64,000 nt of DNA from Moraxella sp. ZY210820 (GCF_030674635.1 NZ_CP089978.1:62001-126000); one strand, 5' to 3'; numbered from the stretch's first letter, positions 1-11,856 are shown. The notes: generated by a model not told the origin, from the letters alone. A program made the numbers and translations.

Positions 1-1481
1 TTGCCTTCATCACTGGCGATAAACCGAGCAATTGCAGTGGTGTTTTGGCTAATGCTGGCGATAATCTCATCGGCATCTTGTTGTAATATTTTTTCGGCTT
101 TGGCGGACAATCTTGAACCATCATCACCATCATCAATAATAATCGTACCTTTTGGCAAAGATTCATTTTCTGTTAGGCTACTTCTACGGCGAAAATTGAT
201 GGCGGGGGCAAGCACTTGTTCCATTAATAAAGATAATGAAATGGCTTTTAACATATCATTCACCCCAGAAACGACATCGTCTTGATGAGCGTCAGGTTTG
301 GCAATCAGGTTGGTAAATTGGGCGTGCGTTTTGCCAACACAATCTCGTGTTGCCCGTCCGATAATCTGCACCACTTCGGTCATAGAACCACGATACCCAA
401 TGGTCAAAACATGCTCACAATACACCCAGTCAAAGCCTTCTTTTGCCATACCCAAAGCAATGATAATATCCATATCATCACGGTTCTGAATCTGCGTCAA
501 ATATTGCTGAATCTTTGGGCGATAGCCATCGTCATCGGTAACCAAATCGGCAAGTTTTAATAATTTGCCTGTACGAGTTTTAATGCTCCAAATGCCTGTA
601 TTTTCATCTTGGCTAATTGGTTCACCAATCACATCCATAATTTTTCTGACCGTTTCATATTTATCAATTTCGGCTGATGATGAATTTACGCTTGGAATAT
701 GAACAATGGTTTTTTTGCTAATATCCAAACACTCTTTTAATGCCTTAAAAAAAGAATCTTGATAAAATTTATAATCTAAACTTAATGACTTTAAATATTC
801 ATAACCATTTAATTGTTCATAATAAGTATAAGTAACTTTTTCAAATTTGATTTCATCATCATTATCCAAAATTGGCACGGCATCGCCCCGAAAATAAGAG
901 CCTGTCATCGCCACAATATGAGCACTAGAATGTGCCATAATCTCATCTACAATTGCCCCCAAGCGGTTATTATCACTGGCGGAAATATGATGAAATTCAT
1001 CAATGCCTAATAATACATTGTCAAATAATTTGACATTTGCCACTTTATCATAACCAAATCTAAAAGTATGATGTGTGCAAATCAACACTTTGGCATCATT
1101 ATTCATAAATTCGGCAAAAATATTGGTTTTGGTGTTGTCGCTGGCAATATTATCAATCAAACATAGGTTATACCGCTTATCAATTTGCCAATCGGCAAAA
1201 AAACCAAATTCACGCAGGGGTGTATCGGCAAATGACCGCCCAATACTCATCTCTGGCACGATAATAATCGCTTTTTTGATGTCTTGATGATGTAATTTAT
1301 CCAATGCCAAAAACATCATTGCCCGAGATTTGCCTGACGCTGGGGGCGATTTAATCAGTAGATATTGACAATGGCGTTTTGCAAATGCCCGCTCTTGCAT
1401 TTGTCGCATTCCCATTGCGTTATGCGTTTTGCTTTCGCCCGTTTGTTGATAAGTTTGATTGAGTAGCGATAAATTGGACAT
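1..1481 (-). CDS. DEAD/DEAH-box helicase of a restriction-type system, partial at the left edge
   Basis: Superfamily 2 helicase/translocase resembling the Res subunit of restriction enzymes. About 493 codons are visible and no stop codon is reached, so the C-terminus lies outside the window. Reading from the ATG at 1481 (preceded by TTAGGAAAAAACA, a good ribosome site) I see a Walker A-type loop SPPASGKS, a motif II variant IDEFHH, a motif III-like MTGS and a motif VI QIIGRATR. It starts 15 bases after the fic stop and is probably in one operon with fic and the methyltransferase. In this family it would use ATP to move on or unwind DNA. No nuclease motif is visible in the part present. Confidence 0.85.
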   Translation of the reverse strand, partial: MSNLSLLNQTYQQTGESKTHNAMGMRQMQERAFAKRHCQYLLIKSPPASGKSRAMMFLALDKLHHQDIKKAIIIVPEMSIGRSFADTPLREFGFFADWQIDKRYNLCLIDNIASDNTKTNIFAEFMNNDAKVLICTHHTFRFGYDKVANVKLFDNVLLGIDEFHHISASDNNRLGAIVDEIMAHSSAHIVAMTGSYFRGDAVPILDNDDEIKFEKVTYTYYEQLNGYEYLKSLSLDYKFYQDSFFKALKECLDISKKTIVHIPSVNSSSAEIDKYETVRKIMDVIGEPISQDENTGIWSIKTRTGKLLKLADLVTDDDGYRPKIQQYLTQIQNRDDMDIIIALGMAKEGFDWVYCEHVLTIGYRGSMTEVVQIIGRATRDCVGKTHAQFTNLIAKPDAHQDDVVSGVNDMLKAISLSLLMEQVLAPAINFRRRSSLTENESLPKGTIIIDDGDDGSRLSAKAEKILQQDADEIIASISQNTTAIARFIASDEG

Positions 1482-1496
1482 TGTTTTTTCCTAACA

Positions 1497-2621
1497 TTAA
1501 ATTCGGACTAAGGTCATCATGGGTTCAAATGAGTATAAGGCTGATTTTCTGCCCGCACTTTCTTCTTTCATTGTGAGTATGCCTTTATCGTGCAAAGTTC
1601 GCACAAAACGATTGGCGGTTGCAGGGGCGATGTCTGTTTTTTCAGCGAGTTGATTGCCACGAAAAACAGGATAAGTAAACACAAAATCTAGCACTTGCAT
1701 TGCCCATTTTGATGATAAGGCATCGCTAAAAATCGGCTTCATTGCTTCATATAAATCACTGATATTTTGAGCAACGGTCAAATTAAAATGAGCTTGATTG
1801 GCAACGGCTTGTAAAAAGAATTCACACCACGCTGTCCAGTCGTTATTTTCAGATACTTGTCGCATCAGTGCCAAATATTCATCTTTATGCTCTTCAAAAT
1901 AACCGCTGATATAAAAATGCGGTTCGCTAATTGCCCCTGCTTGCCACAACATTAGCGTAATGAGCATTCGCCCAATACGCCCGTTGCCGTCTTGAAAAGG
2001 GTGCAGGGCTTCAAACTCTAAGTGTGTAATGGCAGTTTTGGGTAGAATAGGCGTGGGATTTTGGTTGATGTACTCAAACAAATTATCCAAGCCGTGTTCT
2101 AATTTTTCTGGACTAATTGGCACAAACAAAATGGTTTTTTTATTGCGGTCAGCAAGGTAATTTTGTTCATTTTTAAATGCACCGGGGGATTTTGTTGCCC
2201 CACGCCCAAAGGATAACAGTTGTTGGTGTAGGGTTTTTATCAGTGATTTACTCAGTGGGTAGCCGTCTTTCATTGCTTTTTGAGCATTTTTTAAGGCTCG
2301 TTGATATAGCACAGTTTCAATAATGTCCGAACGCACTTCGCTTGGGGTTTCGTTTTCAGAGAAATCGGCTTCATATTGCAAAATCTCATCAAGTGTACTG
2401 ATTGTACCCTCCATACGTGATGAAATCACTGCTTCTTGATTGCGAAGTGGTGCCAGCAAAATCTCGCTGTTGTGTAGATTTTTCAGCATTTGGTCATAGC
2501 GTGCCAAAGCGTCTGTGGCACTCAAAAGACTATTCATTAGGCGGTTGTAATCCAGCTCATTGGGTGGAAATTTGTCATAATGATAATCCACCGCTTGCGA
2601 AAAATCCAAAGCATTCAGCAT
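1497..2621 (-). CDS. Fic family protein (AMP-transferase) with C-terminal winged helix
   Basis: Fic enzymes move a nucleotide, usually AMP from ATP, onto hydroxyl side chains of target proteins. The core motif HPFQDGNGRIGR is complete at about residues 207-218. An N-terminal inhibitory-helix motif of the S-x-x-x-E-G type (SSRMEG, about 67-72) marks it as a self-inhibited class II Fic. The last 80 residues look like a winged helix-turn-helix, common in larger bacterial Fic proteins and suited to binding DNA. I chose the ATG at 2621, with GAGTAACAAA before it; a TTG at 2633 is also possible. It lies between the methyltransferase and the helicase, so it may regulate or form part of that system. 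Confidence 0.85.
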   Translation of the reverse strand: MLNALDFSQAVDYHYDKFPPNELDYNRLMNSLLSATDALARYDQMLKNLHNSEILLAPLRNQEAVISSRMEGTISTLDEILQYEADFSENETPSEVRSDIIETVLYQRALKNAQKAMKDGYPLSKSLIKTLHQQLLSFGRGATKSPGAFKNEQNYLADRNKKTILFVPISPEKLEHGLDNLFEYINQNPTPILPKTAITHLEFEALHPFQDGNGRIGRMLITLMLWQAGAISEPHFYISGYFEEHKDEYLALMRQVSENNDWTAWCEFFLQAVANQAHFNLTVAQNISDLYEAMKPIFSDALSSKWAMQVLDFVFTYPVFRGNQLAEKTDIAPATANRFVRTLHDKGILTMKEESAGRKSALYSFEPMMTLVRI

Positions 2622-2690
2622 TTTGTTACTCAAAAAAAGAAAAATATGATTAGCTAAATGTATTATCGCTCATTGGTGAGCAATAAGCAA

Positions 2691-2790
2691 GCTTGCTAAT
2701 CATTTTTCATCAAATTTGATTAGCAAGACAGTTTGTCTCTCATCCGTGCAAAGCAAATCGGCTTGCTAATCATTTTTCATCAATTTTGAT
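2691..2790. repeat. Two direct copies of a 30-base sequence in the fic leader
   Basis: A near-identical 30-base stretch beginning GCTTGCTAATCATTTTTCAT occurs at 2691-2720 and again at 2761-2790. The first copy also forms an 11-base inverted repeat (CTTGCTAATCA at 2692-2702 with its complement at 2718-2728). Both lie in the 189-base gap between the methyltransferase remnant and fic. They could be operator sites or an intercistronic hairpin; the sequence does not decide. Confidence 0.6.
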
Positions 2791-2810
2791 TGACAAAATC
2801 CACACATTCA

Positions 2811-5591
2811 TCACTTCTTAGCCTTTTTCCCCGCTTGTTCTTTTGCCACCAGCATTTCATAGCGATTGAGCAAAAATGCCAATCGCTCGGCAGTATCGGC
2901 AAAGCCCTGTTCACGGTAGAGTTTGTCCACCGCCATATCCAGCTCACTGTGGGCGGTTTTAAGATTATCGGGCATCGTCTCTGGGTTGTACAGCTCGGCT
3001 AGGGTCATCCCTGTATTTAGCATTCTGGCACGCAGGATATTTTTGGCGAGGTGTTCTATCTGCTTTTTTTGTTCGTCATTAACGCTGGGAAATGGGAAAG
3101 TGTTATACACAATCGTCCCAGAATAACGGTACCCAACTCCCAAACGACCAGCCACCAACCGCATCCAATCATTATGTATTTGTGAATTTAAAATGGCAAA
3201 ATCAAACATTGTTGCATTAGGAATAAGTTGATTGGCATCGCTAGAAATGACATCGTGATTTAAAAAATCAATGGGAATATAAGGGCGTTTTTCTGATGAA
3301 ACACGGGGAACTAAAATATATTTTTCGGGATTATTTAAATCTCGAAATTGATGTGGGCGTTCAGCAAGTTTATTTGCTCCTTTATCTTTGCTTGCCAATC
3401 ACATTTGGCGTACTTTTTCAATACGAGCTTTTACCATTGGCATTGTGTTTAATTCATCATCGCTAATATCAACCAGCCACAAACAATAACGAGCTTTGCC
3501 ATTTAAAAATTCTTCTGCTCCCAATAATTTTTTAATCCATTTTTGTGCTTGTGGTTCTTGATTGATAAGTGTTTCTTTTTCGTCAGGGTCTAGCAATAAA
3601 TGCCCGCCGTCCACAGGTTTATTGCCATAAATCATTGGCGAGCCAGTATGCAAAGGCTCACTGCGACTTTCTACCACACTATCTGAGCCAGCAATCAAAT
3701 AAGGACTGATATTATCAACACTTTGCTGGGTGGTCGTATCCGTTTTATCATCATAATGATAAAGGATTTTATTGGTATTTAAAGGGTTGTTATTGGCGGT
3801 CAATCCCACCACGACCACATGTACGGTGGCAGGGTCTTTGGCGTTATTTTTCCACGCAAAACTTGGATAAGCAAAGCCAATGGTTAAATTCATTTTAAAC
3901 AAATGCGGAAATAACATCGCCACTTGTTCGCCTTGTACGATAGAATTGGTGGCAACCAATGCCATTTTTGCGTGCGAATTTGCAATATATTGCCCTGCTT
4001 TATAAAAAAAGCTTGCCACATAATCCAAAAATTTGTATTTTTTAAATCCTTTAAATACAATGTCCATATCCGTATCTTGCTCATCATTACGCTTGCCAGA
4101 GCCATTAAACGGTGGATTGCCGACAATATAAATTTCGTCTGTACCATTATTGGGGCAGATTTTTTGCCAATCGGTGCGTAGGCTGTTGGTGCAGATAATA
4201 TGTCCGCCTTGTTGTAAGGGTAGGGTATCTCGGCAATGCCCAAAATTTTTGCGAAAAATAATGTTCATCTGGTGGTCAGCCAAATACAGCGACAAATAGG
4301 CAATTTGCACAGGAAAATCATCGCAATCAATGCCATAAAAATTTTCTAGGCGAATTTCGCTGTCATAACCAAACGCCAAACTGCCTTGTTCTGACTTTCC
4401 GCCAATCAGTTTTTGGATTTCGGCAATCGTATCCATTTCCAAAAGTCGCAAGGATTTGTAAGTGGTAATCAAAAAATTGCCCGAGCCACATGCAGGGTCA
4501 AAGACTTTAATTGCTCGCAGGCGTGTTAAAAAATCATCTAGGCGTGCTTTTTTTTGGTTTTTGGCTTTGTTGTCATCGCTTAGGGCGATGAGTTTGTCCA
4601 GTTCTTGGCGTAAAGGATTGATAAATAACGGTTCAATCACTTTTTTGATGTTGCTGACTGATGTGTAATGTTGTCCAAGCTGACTTCTTTGGGCAGGGTC
4701 TATCACTGCTTGAAACATAGAACCAAAAATATCTGGGTTAATCTCGCTCCAATCTAGGCGAGAACATTCAATCAGCACCCTGCGAGCACGGGCGGTAAAA
4801 ATGGGAATGGCATAAAAATCAGCAAACAAACCGCCATTCACATAAGGAAAAGCGTGTAAATAAGTTGGATAATTGGCACGCTCGGGGTGATTTTGCGGTA
4901 GGTTTAACACACAAAAAAGATGCTCAAAAAATTCGTGTAGGTCGCTACCGTCTGTTTTGCTAAAATTTTCTACGGCATTGGCAAAACTGTCTTTGTCAAA
5001 AATCCCCGTATCATCGGCAAAAAAGCAAAAGAGTAAGCGTGTCAAAAATAGATTTAGGGCGTGAATGTCGTCTTTGTTGGTTTGAAAATTGTTGTGTTTT
5101 TTGATTTGGTCAAACAATCGCCCCATTTTTTCGGACGCTTTGACATCGGCTGGGTGTTCGCTGTATTGCTGGGCTTTTTCAATGCCAACCAATGGTAAAA
5201 AGAAAGTAAAATCCGAATTTAATTCATCAAAACGCTCAATGATGAGCGTTTCATCTCGTTTGATGTCATATGCCAGTACCTTGTCAAAATCGGTCAAAAA
5301 GATGATGCGGATTTTATTTTTCTTGATGGCAGGATTGGCTTTGATGTCGTCCAAAATAGGATAAAATGCTGATAAGTCTTGTTTGTCCACCTGCTCAAAA
5401 TACAGATGACTTTTGCGAGCAATGCCTGTTAGACCTGTGTTTGCCACAGGGTTATTGCCGTTTTTTAGGGTGGTAATGGTGGTTTTGGAAGTGCCTGTCA
5501 GCATCAAAAAATCATAAACAAAGGTGTCTGGGTTGGGGTTTTGTCCTAAGCGTTCTAATTCTTCATAAAAATGGGTTTGGTTAAATGACAT
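2811..5591 (-). pseudogene. N6-adenine DNA methyltransferase split by an in-frame TGA
   Basis: Class I SAM-dependent DNA methyltransferase of the large type associated with restriction systems (about 926 residues if joined). The N-terminal part (5591-3399, 730 residues) has motif I DPACGSGNFL at about 365-374, catalytic motif IV NPPF at about 492-495, and a QHYT segment before the methylase core. A TGA at 3401-3399 follows EKVRQM. The same frame then continues as LASKDKGANKLAERP for 195 more residues, ending at 2811, which look like the normal target-recognition and C-terminal region. A CGA to TGA change would explain this. Start at 5591 is supported by AGGAACTTACA. It could be inactive, read through, or work as two chains (a TTG lies at 3398). 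Downstream partners are fic and the helicase. Confidence 0.8.
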
Positions 5592-5955
5592 TGTAAGTTC
5601 CTAAAAATGTGCTAAATGAGAGTATTTTAGCATTTTTTTGGGGAGTTTGGTGAATGGTAAAAAATTTTATAAGAATATATTTTAAAACGTGTTATACTTA
5701 TATTTTATGTTTACCTAAATTAAGCATTAAAAACCACATGGCATTTGCTGTCCTAACCATGTGGTTTTATTCTGCAAGTAACAACCTTGTAAATTCCTAT
5801 GATTTGCTATTAAACAATAGAAATCATCAACACAGCTCCTTTTCCATTTTCGTCATCCTGACTTCCTTTGCTGTAAAGGTATTATGCCAAAAATCAGGTA
5901 TCGCTAATAGTCGCCAATAACGCCAATATCTGTAAGCTAAAACGTACAAGCACGA
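5592..5955. other. Intergenic region, no gene recognised
   Basis: This 364-base gap lies between the start of the methyltransferase and the end of the YqiA-like gene. An 88-codon plus-strand frame exists but has no ribosome site, no recognisable family and unusual composition, so I do not call it. The only clear structure is the hairpin at 5730-5768. Confidence 0.6.
5730..5768. terminator. Bidirectional hairpin terminator
   Basis: A perfect 12-base stem (AAAACCACATGG at 5730-5741, complement at 5757-5768) closes a 15-base loop. On the minus strand it is followed by TTTTT, so it most likely ends the transcript of the esterase gene at 5956-6576. Confidence 0.7.
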
Positions 5956-6576
5956 CTATTTTTTACCCATCATTAAAAAATCTATAATTTCAGGCAATTT
6001 ATCAGCAAAATCACTCATCACATGGTCGCCATCAGGCTCTAATAGAATGCGTGGTATACTATCACTTACTTGATGAAAATAACTTAAACTGTGTCGATAA
6101 TCGAGTACATCATCGCCTTGTTTAAGCATTAGCCATAAAGTTTGAGCGTGTACAATTTTTTGTGGACGATAGGTCATAAACCAATGCAAATCTGCTTTGC
6201 GTATCTGCCAACCACCTTGAGTGGTGTATAAAATATCATCATCTTGATAATCTTCAAGTAAGCCTTGTGCAAAACGATTTAAACTCTGTTCTGGAAATAA
6301 ACTTGGATTAAGCAAAACGGTACGACACGCATAATGCTGATGTAATAAAGTAGCAAAAAAGCCACCCAATGAACTGCCTACAATGGCGACTTTGTGTGGA
6401 GATAATTCATTAATTTTCTGATGTAATAACGCTAAAACCTGTTGTGGTGGTGCATTTAAATCAGGACAATGCACTTGCACATCAGGAAAATATTGCTGAC
6501 AAAATTCACGTAATAAGCAACCTTTATAGGCATTATGATTGCTATTTAAACCATGTAGATAAATAATATGTAACAT
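5956..6576 (-). CDS. yqiA: YqiA/YcfP-like alpha/beta-hydrolase (esterase)
   Basis: Small cytoplasmic alpha/beta-hydrolase of 206 residues, the usual size for YqiA esterases. It starts IIYLHGLNSNHNAYKG (oxyanion-hole HG region), has the nucleophile elbow GSSLGG near residue 70, and offers a plausible acid (LKQGDDVLDY) and histidine (DGDHVMSDF) near the end. Family members hydrolyse short acyl esters, but the natural substrate is not established. In enterics yqiA sits near cpdA and nudF; here those genes are 9 kb away. Confidence 0.8.
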   Translation of the reverse strand: MLHIIYLHGLNSNHNAYKGCLLREFCQQYFPDVQVHCPDLNAPPQQVLALLHQKINELSPHKVAIVGSSLGGFFATLLHQHYACRTVLLNPSLFPEQSLNRFAQGLLEDYQDDDILYTTQGGWQIRKADLHWFMTYRPQKIVHAQTLWLMLKQGDDVLDYRHSLSYFHQVSDSIPRILLEPDGDHVMSDFADKLPEIIDFLMMGKK

Positions 6577-6660
6577 CAGACGGTTCTCAATATAGAGAGA
6601 AAATCATTCAACTTTCTCGTAAATCTGTCTAAATGATTGCTTAATATATCTGAAATTGCT

Positions 6661-7425
6661 TTAGTGCCAATAATTCCATGTATATTTAATCAACATTGCA
6701 AAACACATCAACACAATCATTGGACGGATTAATTTTACACCACCTTTAACAACCATTTGTGAACCCAAATAAGCACCTATCGCTTGTCCTATCATCATAC
6801 AAAAACCGATAATCCAAACAATTTTTCCACCCAAAATAAAAAATACTAAAGATGCAAAATTTGTAGCAAAATTTAATAGTTTTGCTGTTGCAGTCGCCTG
6901 AATAATTTCTCGCCCACGTAAAATCACATTACTTAAACTAAAAAATGTACCCACTGCAGGTCCGAAAAAACCATCATAAAAGCCAATTACAGGTACAATT
7001 GTTGTTTGCCAAGCACGTTCACTCATTTTAGCAGGTCGTGGCTCAGCCCCTAAATTGGGCATAAATAAAGTGTAAATCCCAATAATAGCAATTAGAATAG
7101 GAATAATAATGGTTAAAGATTGAGCATTAATCAGTTGTAAAGAAATTGTGCCTAAAGCAGACCCTACAAATGCCATAACTAAAGCCAATTTAATTTGTTT
7201 GGGATGAATTAAACCTTTACGGATCATGGTTAATGAAGCAGAAAAAGAACCTGCACAGGCTTGTAATTTATTGGTCGCTAAAGCAGAAATTGGCGACATA
7301 CCTGATAATAATAGTGCAGGAATGGTTAATAAACCACCACCGCCAGCAATCGCATCAACAAAGCCTGCGACTAAAGCAACGCTTATTAAAATAGCGACTA
7401 ATTCAAAGCTCAGTTGAAAATCCAT
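6661..7425 (-). CDS. TSUP family membrane permease (TauE/SafE, YfcA-like)
   Basis: Integral membrane protein of 254 residues with about eight hydrophobic segments and the glycine-rich opening VDAIAGGGGLLTIPALLL typical of TSUP permeases. A matching second half (IGFYDGFFGPAVGTFFSL) reflects the family's internal duplication. Members export or import sulfur compounds or small organic anions; the substrate here cannot be read from sequence. The start at 7425 has AGGT 8 bases upstream. It is encoded alone between tex and the esterase gene. Confidence 0.85.
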   Translation of the reverse strand: MDFQLSFELVAILISVALVAGFVDAIAGGGGLLTIPALLLSGMSPISALATNKLQACAGSFSASLTMIRKGLIHPKQIKLALVMAFVGSALGTISLQLINAQSLTIIIPILIAIIGIYTLFMPNLGAEPRPAKMSERAWQTTIVPVIGFYDGFFGPAVGTFFSLSNVILRGREIIQATATAKLLNFATNFASLVFFILGGKIVWIIGFCMMIGQAIGAYLGSQMVVKGGVKLIRPMIVLMCFAMLIKYTWNYWH

Positions 7426-7497
7426 AATATTGACCTAATCATATGGAGTCATGTTAATTTGTACAGACAGAATATTTTCCACCTGTACAAAAAAATA

Positions 7498-9792
7498 CTA
7501 TTTTTTTACACCTGCCTGTAATAATAACGCACCTAAGCCACCAATTTTTTGCTCGTTTTTAGCAGATTTTTTAGCTTTATCGGTAGGCATTTTCTTTGCA
7601 GTTTTAGCATTTACGGTTGATGAAGATTTCACGCCCTTTTGTTGAGTACGCATGGTTAAATTAACACGTTTACGTTCAATATCAACCGTTAAAACCTTCA
7701 CTTGCACGATTTGCCCTGCCTTCACCACTTGATGTGGGTCGCTCACAAATTGGTCAGCTAATTCCGAAATATGCACTAAACAATCTTGATGTACGCCAAT
7801 ATCAACAAATGCACCAAAATTGGTTACATTAGTAATAATACCTTCTAATTGCATACCTTCTACTAATTGTGATAATTCAGTAATATCTGCACGGAATTGA
7901 GCTGTTTTAAATTCAGGACGTGGGTCGCGTGCAGGTTTTTCCAATTCTGCTAATACATCTTGCACGGTTAATAAACCAAATTGCTCATCGACAAATTGTT
8001 CTGCTTTAATCTGACGAATAATGTCGCTATTAGCAATCATATCTTGCACATTCACTTGCTGAGTTTTGGCGATTTTTTCCACTAAAATATAACTTTCAGG
8101 GTGTACCGCAGATGCATCAAGCGGTTGGTCGCCCTGTTGAATGCGTAAAAAACCTGCCGCTTGTTCAAAGGTTTTATCGCCCAAACGTGGCACTTTTTTC
8201 AACTGCTGACGATTTTTAAAAATACCATAAGTTTTACGATATTCTACAATTTGTTGTGCTACATTTTTATTTAAACCTGCAATATAGGCTAAAATTGCAG
8301 GCGAAGCTGTATTTACATCAACACCAACCGCATTCACACAGTCTTCCACTACTGCATCGAGTGCTTTTGCCAAATCAGTTTGATTGACATCATGTTGATA
8401 TTGCCCCACACCAATCGATTTAGGGTCAATTTTCACTAATTCTGCTAATGGGTCTTGTAAACGTCGTGCAATGGATACCGCTCCACGAATTGATACATCT
8501 AAATCAGGTAGTTCTTGTGATGCTAATTCACTTGCTGAATATACTGATGCCCCTGCTTCACTCACCACAATTTTAGTTAATTTTAAATCCGAATGTTGGC
8601 TCATCATATCGGCAACTAATTGTTCTGTTTCACGGCTGGCTGTACCATTGCCTATCGCAATCAATTCAATTTGATAGGTTTGACATAAACGTGCTAATTC
8701 TGCGATAGAGCCTTGAGTATCATTTTTCGGTGTAAAAGGATAAATCGTACTATGAGCTAAGACATCGCCTGCATTATTGACTACCGCCAATTTTACACCT
8801 GTACGAATGCCAGGATCGACACCTAAAGTACAACGCCCACCTGCAGGTGCAGATAATAATAAATGGCGTAAATTTTCCGCAAATACTGCAATCGCTTCTT
8901 GTTCTGCTTGTAAACGTTTTTCAGTTAATAATGATGTTTCAATCTGCGGACGGATTTTACCTAACCAAAATAAGCGTACAGTTTGTTGTAAAAACTGTTG
9001 GCGTTCGCTATTTTTTACTTGATTTAATTGAAAATGCTGTTGGATATAATCTAAACAATCATCATGTTCACTATCAATTTTAACATTTAAAATATCTTCT
9101 TGTCGTCCACGTAAAATAGCTAACATACGATGTGATGGCACTTTATGCAAAGGTTCAGAAAATTCAAAATAATCACGGAATTTATGACCAACTTGTTGTT
9201 TTTCTTCATTGGCTAATTGGCTTTTTAATACGGCGACTTTAGCAAATTTTTGTTTTAATTCAAATGTTAAAGCAACATCTTCTGCCCATTGGTCAATAAT
9301 AATATGCTGAATCGCATCTAATTGACTATTGATGTCTGCATAGGCATTATCAAATTGTTCAGGCTGATAATCTGCTAAAATCGTACTTGGTGCAATATCT
9401 TCACTTAACACTTTATCGGCAAATTCGCCTAAACCTGCTTGTTTTGCTTTGGCTGAACGGCTGGTTTTCTTTGGTTTATAAGGGGCGTAAATATCTTCCA
9501 ACTCGGTTTTCGTTTGTACATTTTCAATGCGTTGTAGTAAATCATCACTTAATTTATTTTGTTCTTGTAAGGCTTGAAGAATGACAGTACGGCGTTCATT
9601 TAACTCACGCAAATAATGTAAACGACTTTCTAATTGGCGTAATTGTATGTCATCTAACCCTTGTGTAACTTCTTTACGATAGCGTGCAATAAAGGGAATG
9701 GTTGCACCACTATCCATCAGCTCAATGGCAGCTTGTACTTGTATCTGACGAATGTTTAATTCTTGTGCTAACTGCTGTGTTAAATCAGTCAT
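7498..9792 (-). CDS. tex: Tex family RNA-binding transcription accessory protein
   Basis: Cytoplasmic nucleic-acid-binding protein of 764 residues, the usual Tex length. It begins with the helical Tex N-domain and has the YqgF/RNase H-like core (LGVDPGIRTGVKLAVV near 325-340). Helix-hairpin-helix segments follow (NTASPAILAYIAGL and FKNRQQLKKVPRLGD). A C-terminal S1 RNA-binding domain lies at about 645-715, and the tail is lysine-rich. Tex affects transcription fidelity and expression of virulence or stress genes in other species. The start has AGGACATTGCA before ATG. It is divergent from pepA. Confidence 0.93.
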   Translation of the reverse strand: MTDLTQQLAQELNIRQIQVQAAIELMDSGATIPFIARYRKEVTQGLDDIQLRQLESRLHYLRELNERRTVILQALQEQNKLSDDLLQRIENVQTKTELEDIYAPYKPKKTSRSAKAKQAGLGEFADKVLSEDIAPSTILADYQPEQFDNAYADINSQLDAIQHIIIDQWAEDVALTFELKQKFAKVAVLKSQLANEEKQQVGHKFRDYFEFSEPLHKVPSHRMLAILRGRQEDILNVKIDSEHDDCLDYIQQHFQLNQVKNSERQQFLQQTVRLFWLGKIRPQIETSLLTEKRLQAEQEAIAVFAENLRHLLLSAPAGGRCTLGVDPGIRTGVKLAVVNNAGDVLAHSTIYPFTPKNDTQGSIAELARLCQTYQIELIAIGNGTASRETEQLVADMMSQHSDLKLTKIVVSEAGASVYSASELASQELPDLDVSIRGAVSIARRLQDPLAELVKIDPKSIGVGQYQHDVNQTDLAKALDAVVEDCVNAVGVDVNTASPAILAYIAGLNKNVAQQIVEYRKTYGIFKNRQQLKKVPRLGDKTFEQAAGFLRIQQGDQPLDASAVHPESYILVEKIAKTQQVNVQDMIANSDIIRQIKAEQFVDEQFGLLTVQDVLAELEKPARDPRPEFKTAQFRADITELSQLVEGMQLEGIITNVTNFGAFVDIGVHQDCLVHISELADQFVSDPHQVVKAGQIVQVKVLTVDIERKRVNLTMRTQQKGVKSSSTVNAKTAKKMPTDKAKKSAKNEQKIGGLGALLLQAGVKK

Positions 9793-9974
9793 TGCAATGT
9801 CCTGTATATCAAATAGTTAAGTCCTGCATTATAAACCTTGATATTTAAATACTCAATCATCTTAATTTGCAAACAAGGCTTTTAAATATTGTAAAAAATA
9901 CATAAAATATGTTGTCAAACACCATCAAACGTGGTTCAATCAACCAGCAAACATTTTTTGTAAAATAGGAATAA

Positions 9975-11399
<1,425 letters not shown>

Positions 11400-11407
11400 T
11401 TTTATTT

Positions 11408-11836
11408 ATGCACATTCGCTTTTATCTTTTTGAAAAAAGCCCAGAACGACAAGCTGAAAGTGCTTGTCGTTTATGTCGTAAAATTTTACAGCAACAGCCA
11501 AATGCACAGATTTGGCTGTATTGCCCCGATAAAGTTTTACAAAACACGCTAGATGATTTATTATGGCAGTTTGATGCAAGTAGTTTTATCGCCCATGATA
11601 TTGATGATGAATATGCACCTATCAATATATCAGCACAATTACCGCAACAATTTCCAGCCATTGCTCAACAAGCATGGATTATTTTTAATTTTTCCGATCA
11701 AGCCTTTGATTGGCAGGTCATACACTATCAAGTGATTGAAATTATTGAACATCACGAACAGCAACGCCAAATAGGACGTGCTAAATTTACAGCTTATAAA
11801 CAGTTAGGTCTATCGCCAACAGTTTATAAACTTTAA
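11408..11836 (+). CDS. holC: DNA polymerase III chi subunit
   Basis: Chi joins the clamp-loader complex to single-stranded-DNA-binding protein at the replication fork. The protein is 142 residues, normal for HolC, with the N-terminal FYLFEKSPERQAESACRLC segment and the conserved WIIFNFSD stretch in the C-terminal half. It is transcribed with pepA (8-base gap) and is followed 20 bases later by a coiled-coil gene. Confidence 0.85.
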   Translation: MHIRFYLFEKSPERQAESACRLCRKILQQQPNAQIWLYCPDKVLQNTLDDLLWQFDASSFIAHDIDDEYAPINISAQLPQQFPAIAQQAWIIFNFSDQAFDWQVIHYQVIEIIEHHEQQRQIGRAKFTAYKQLGLSPTVYKL

Positions 11837-11856
11837 CTCTAACTTAGGAAAAGTCT

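Noticed and set aside
5654..5920. Plus-strand open frame of 88 codons upstream of the esterase terminator
   Set aside because: It runs through a perfect hairpin terminator, has no ribosome site and its composition does not look coding.
7458..7491. Inverted repeat TTTGTACAG/CTGTACAAA after tex
   Set aside because: Stem is AT-rich, the loop is long and no U tract follows on the minus strand, so I did not call it a terminator.
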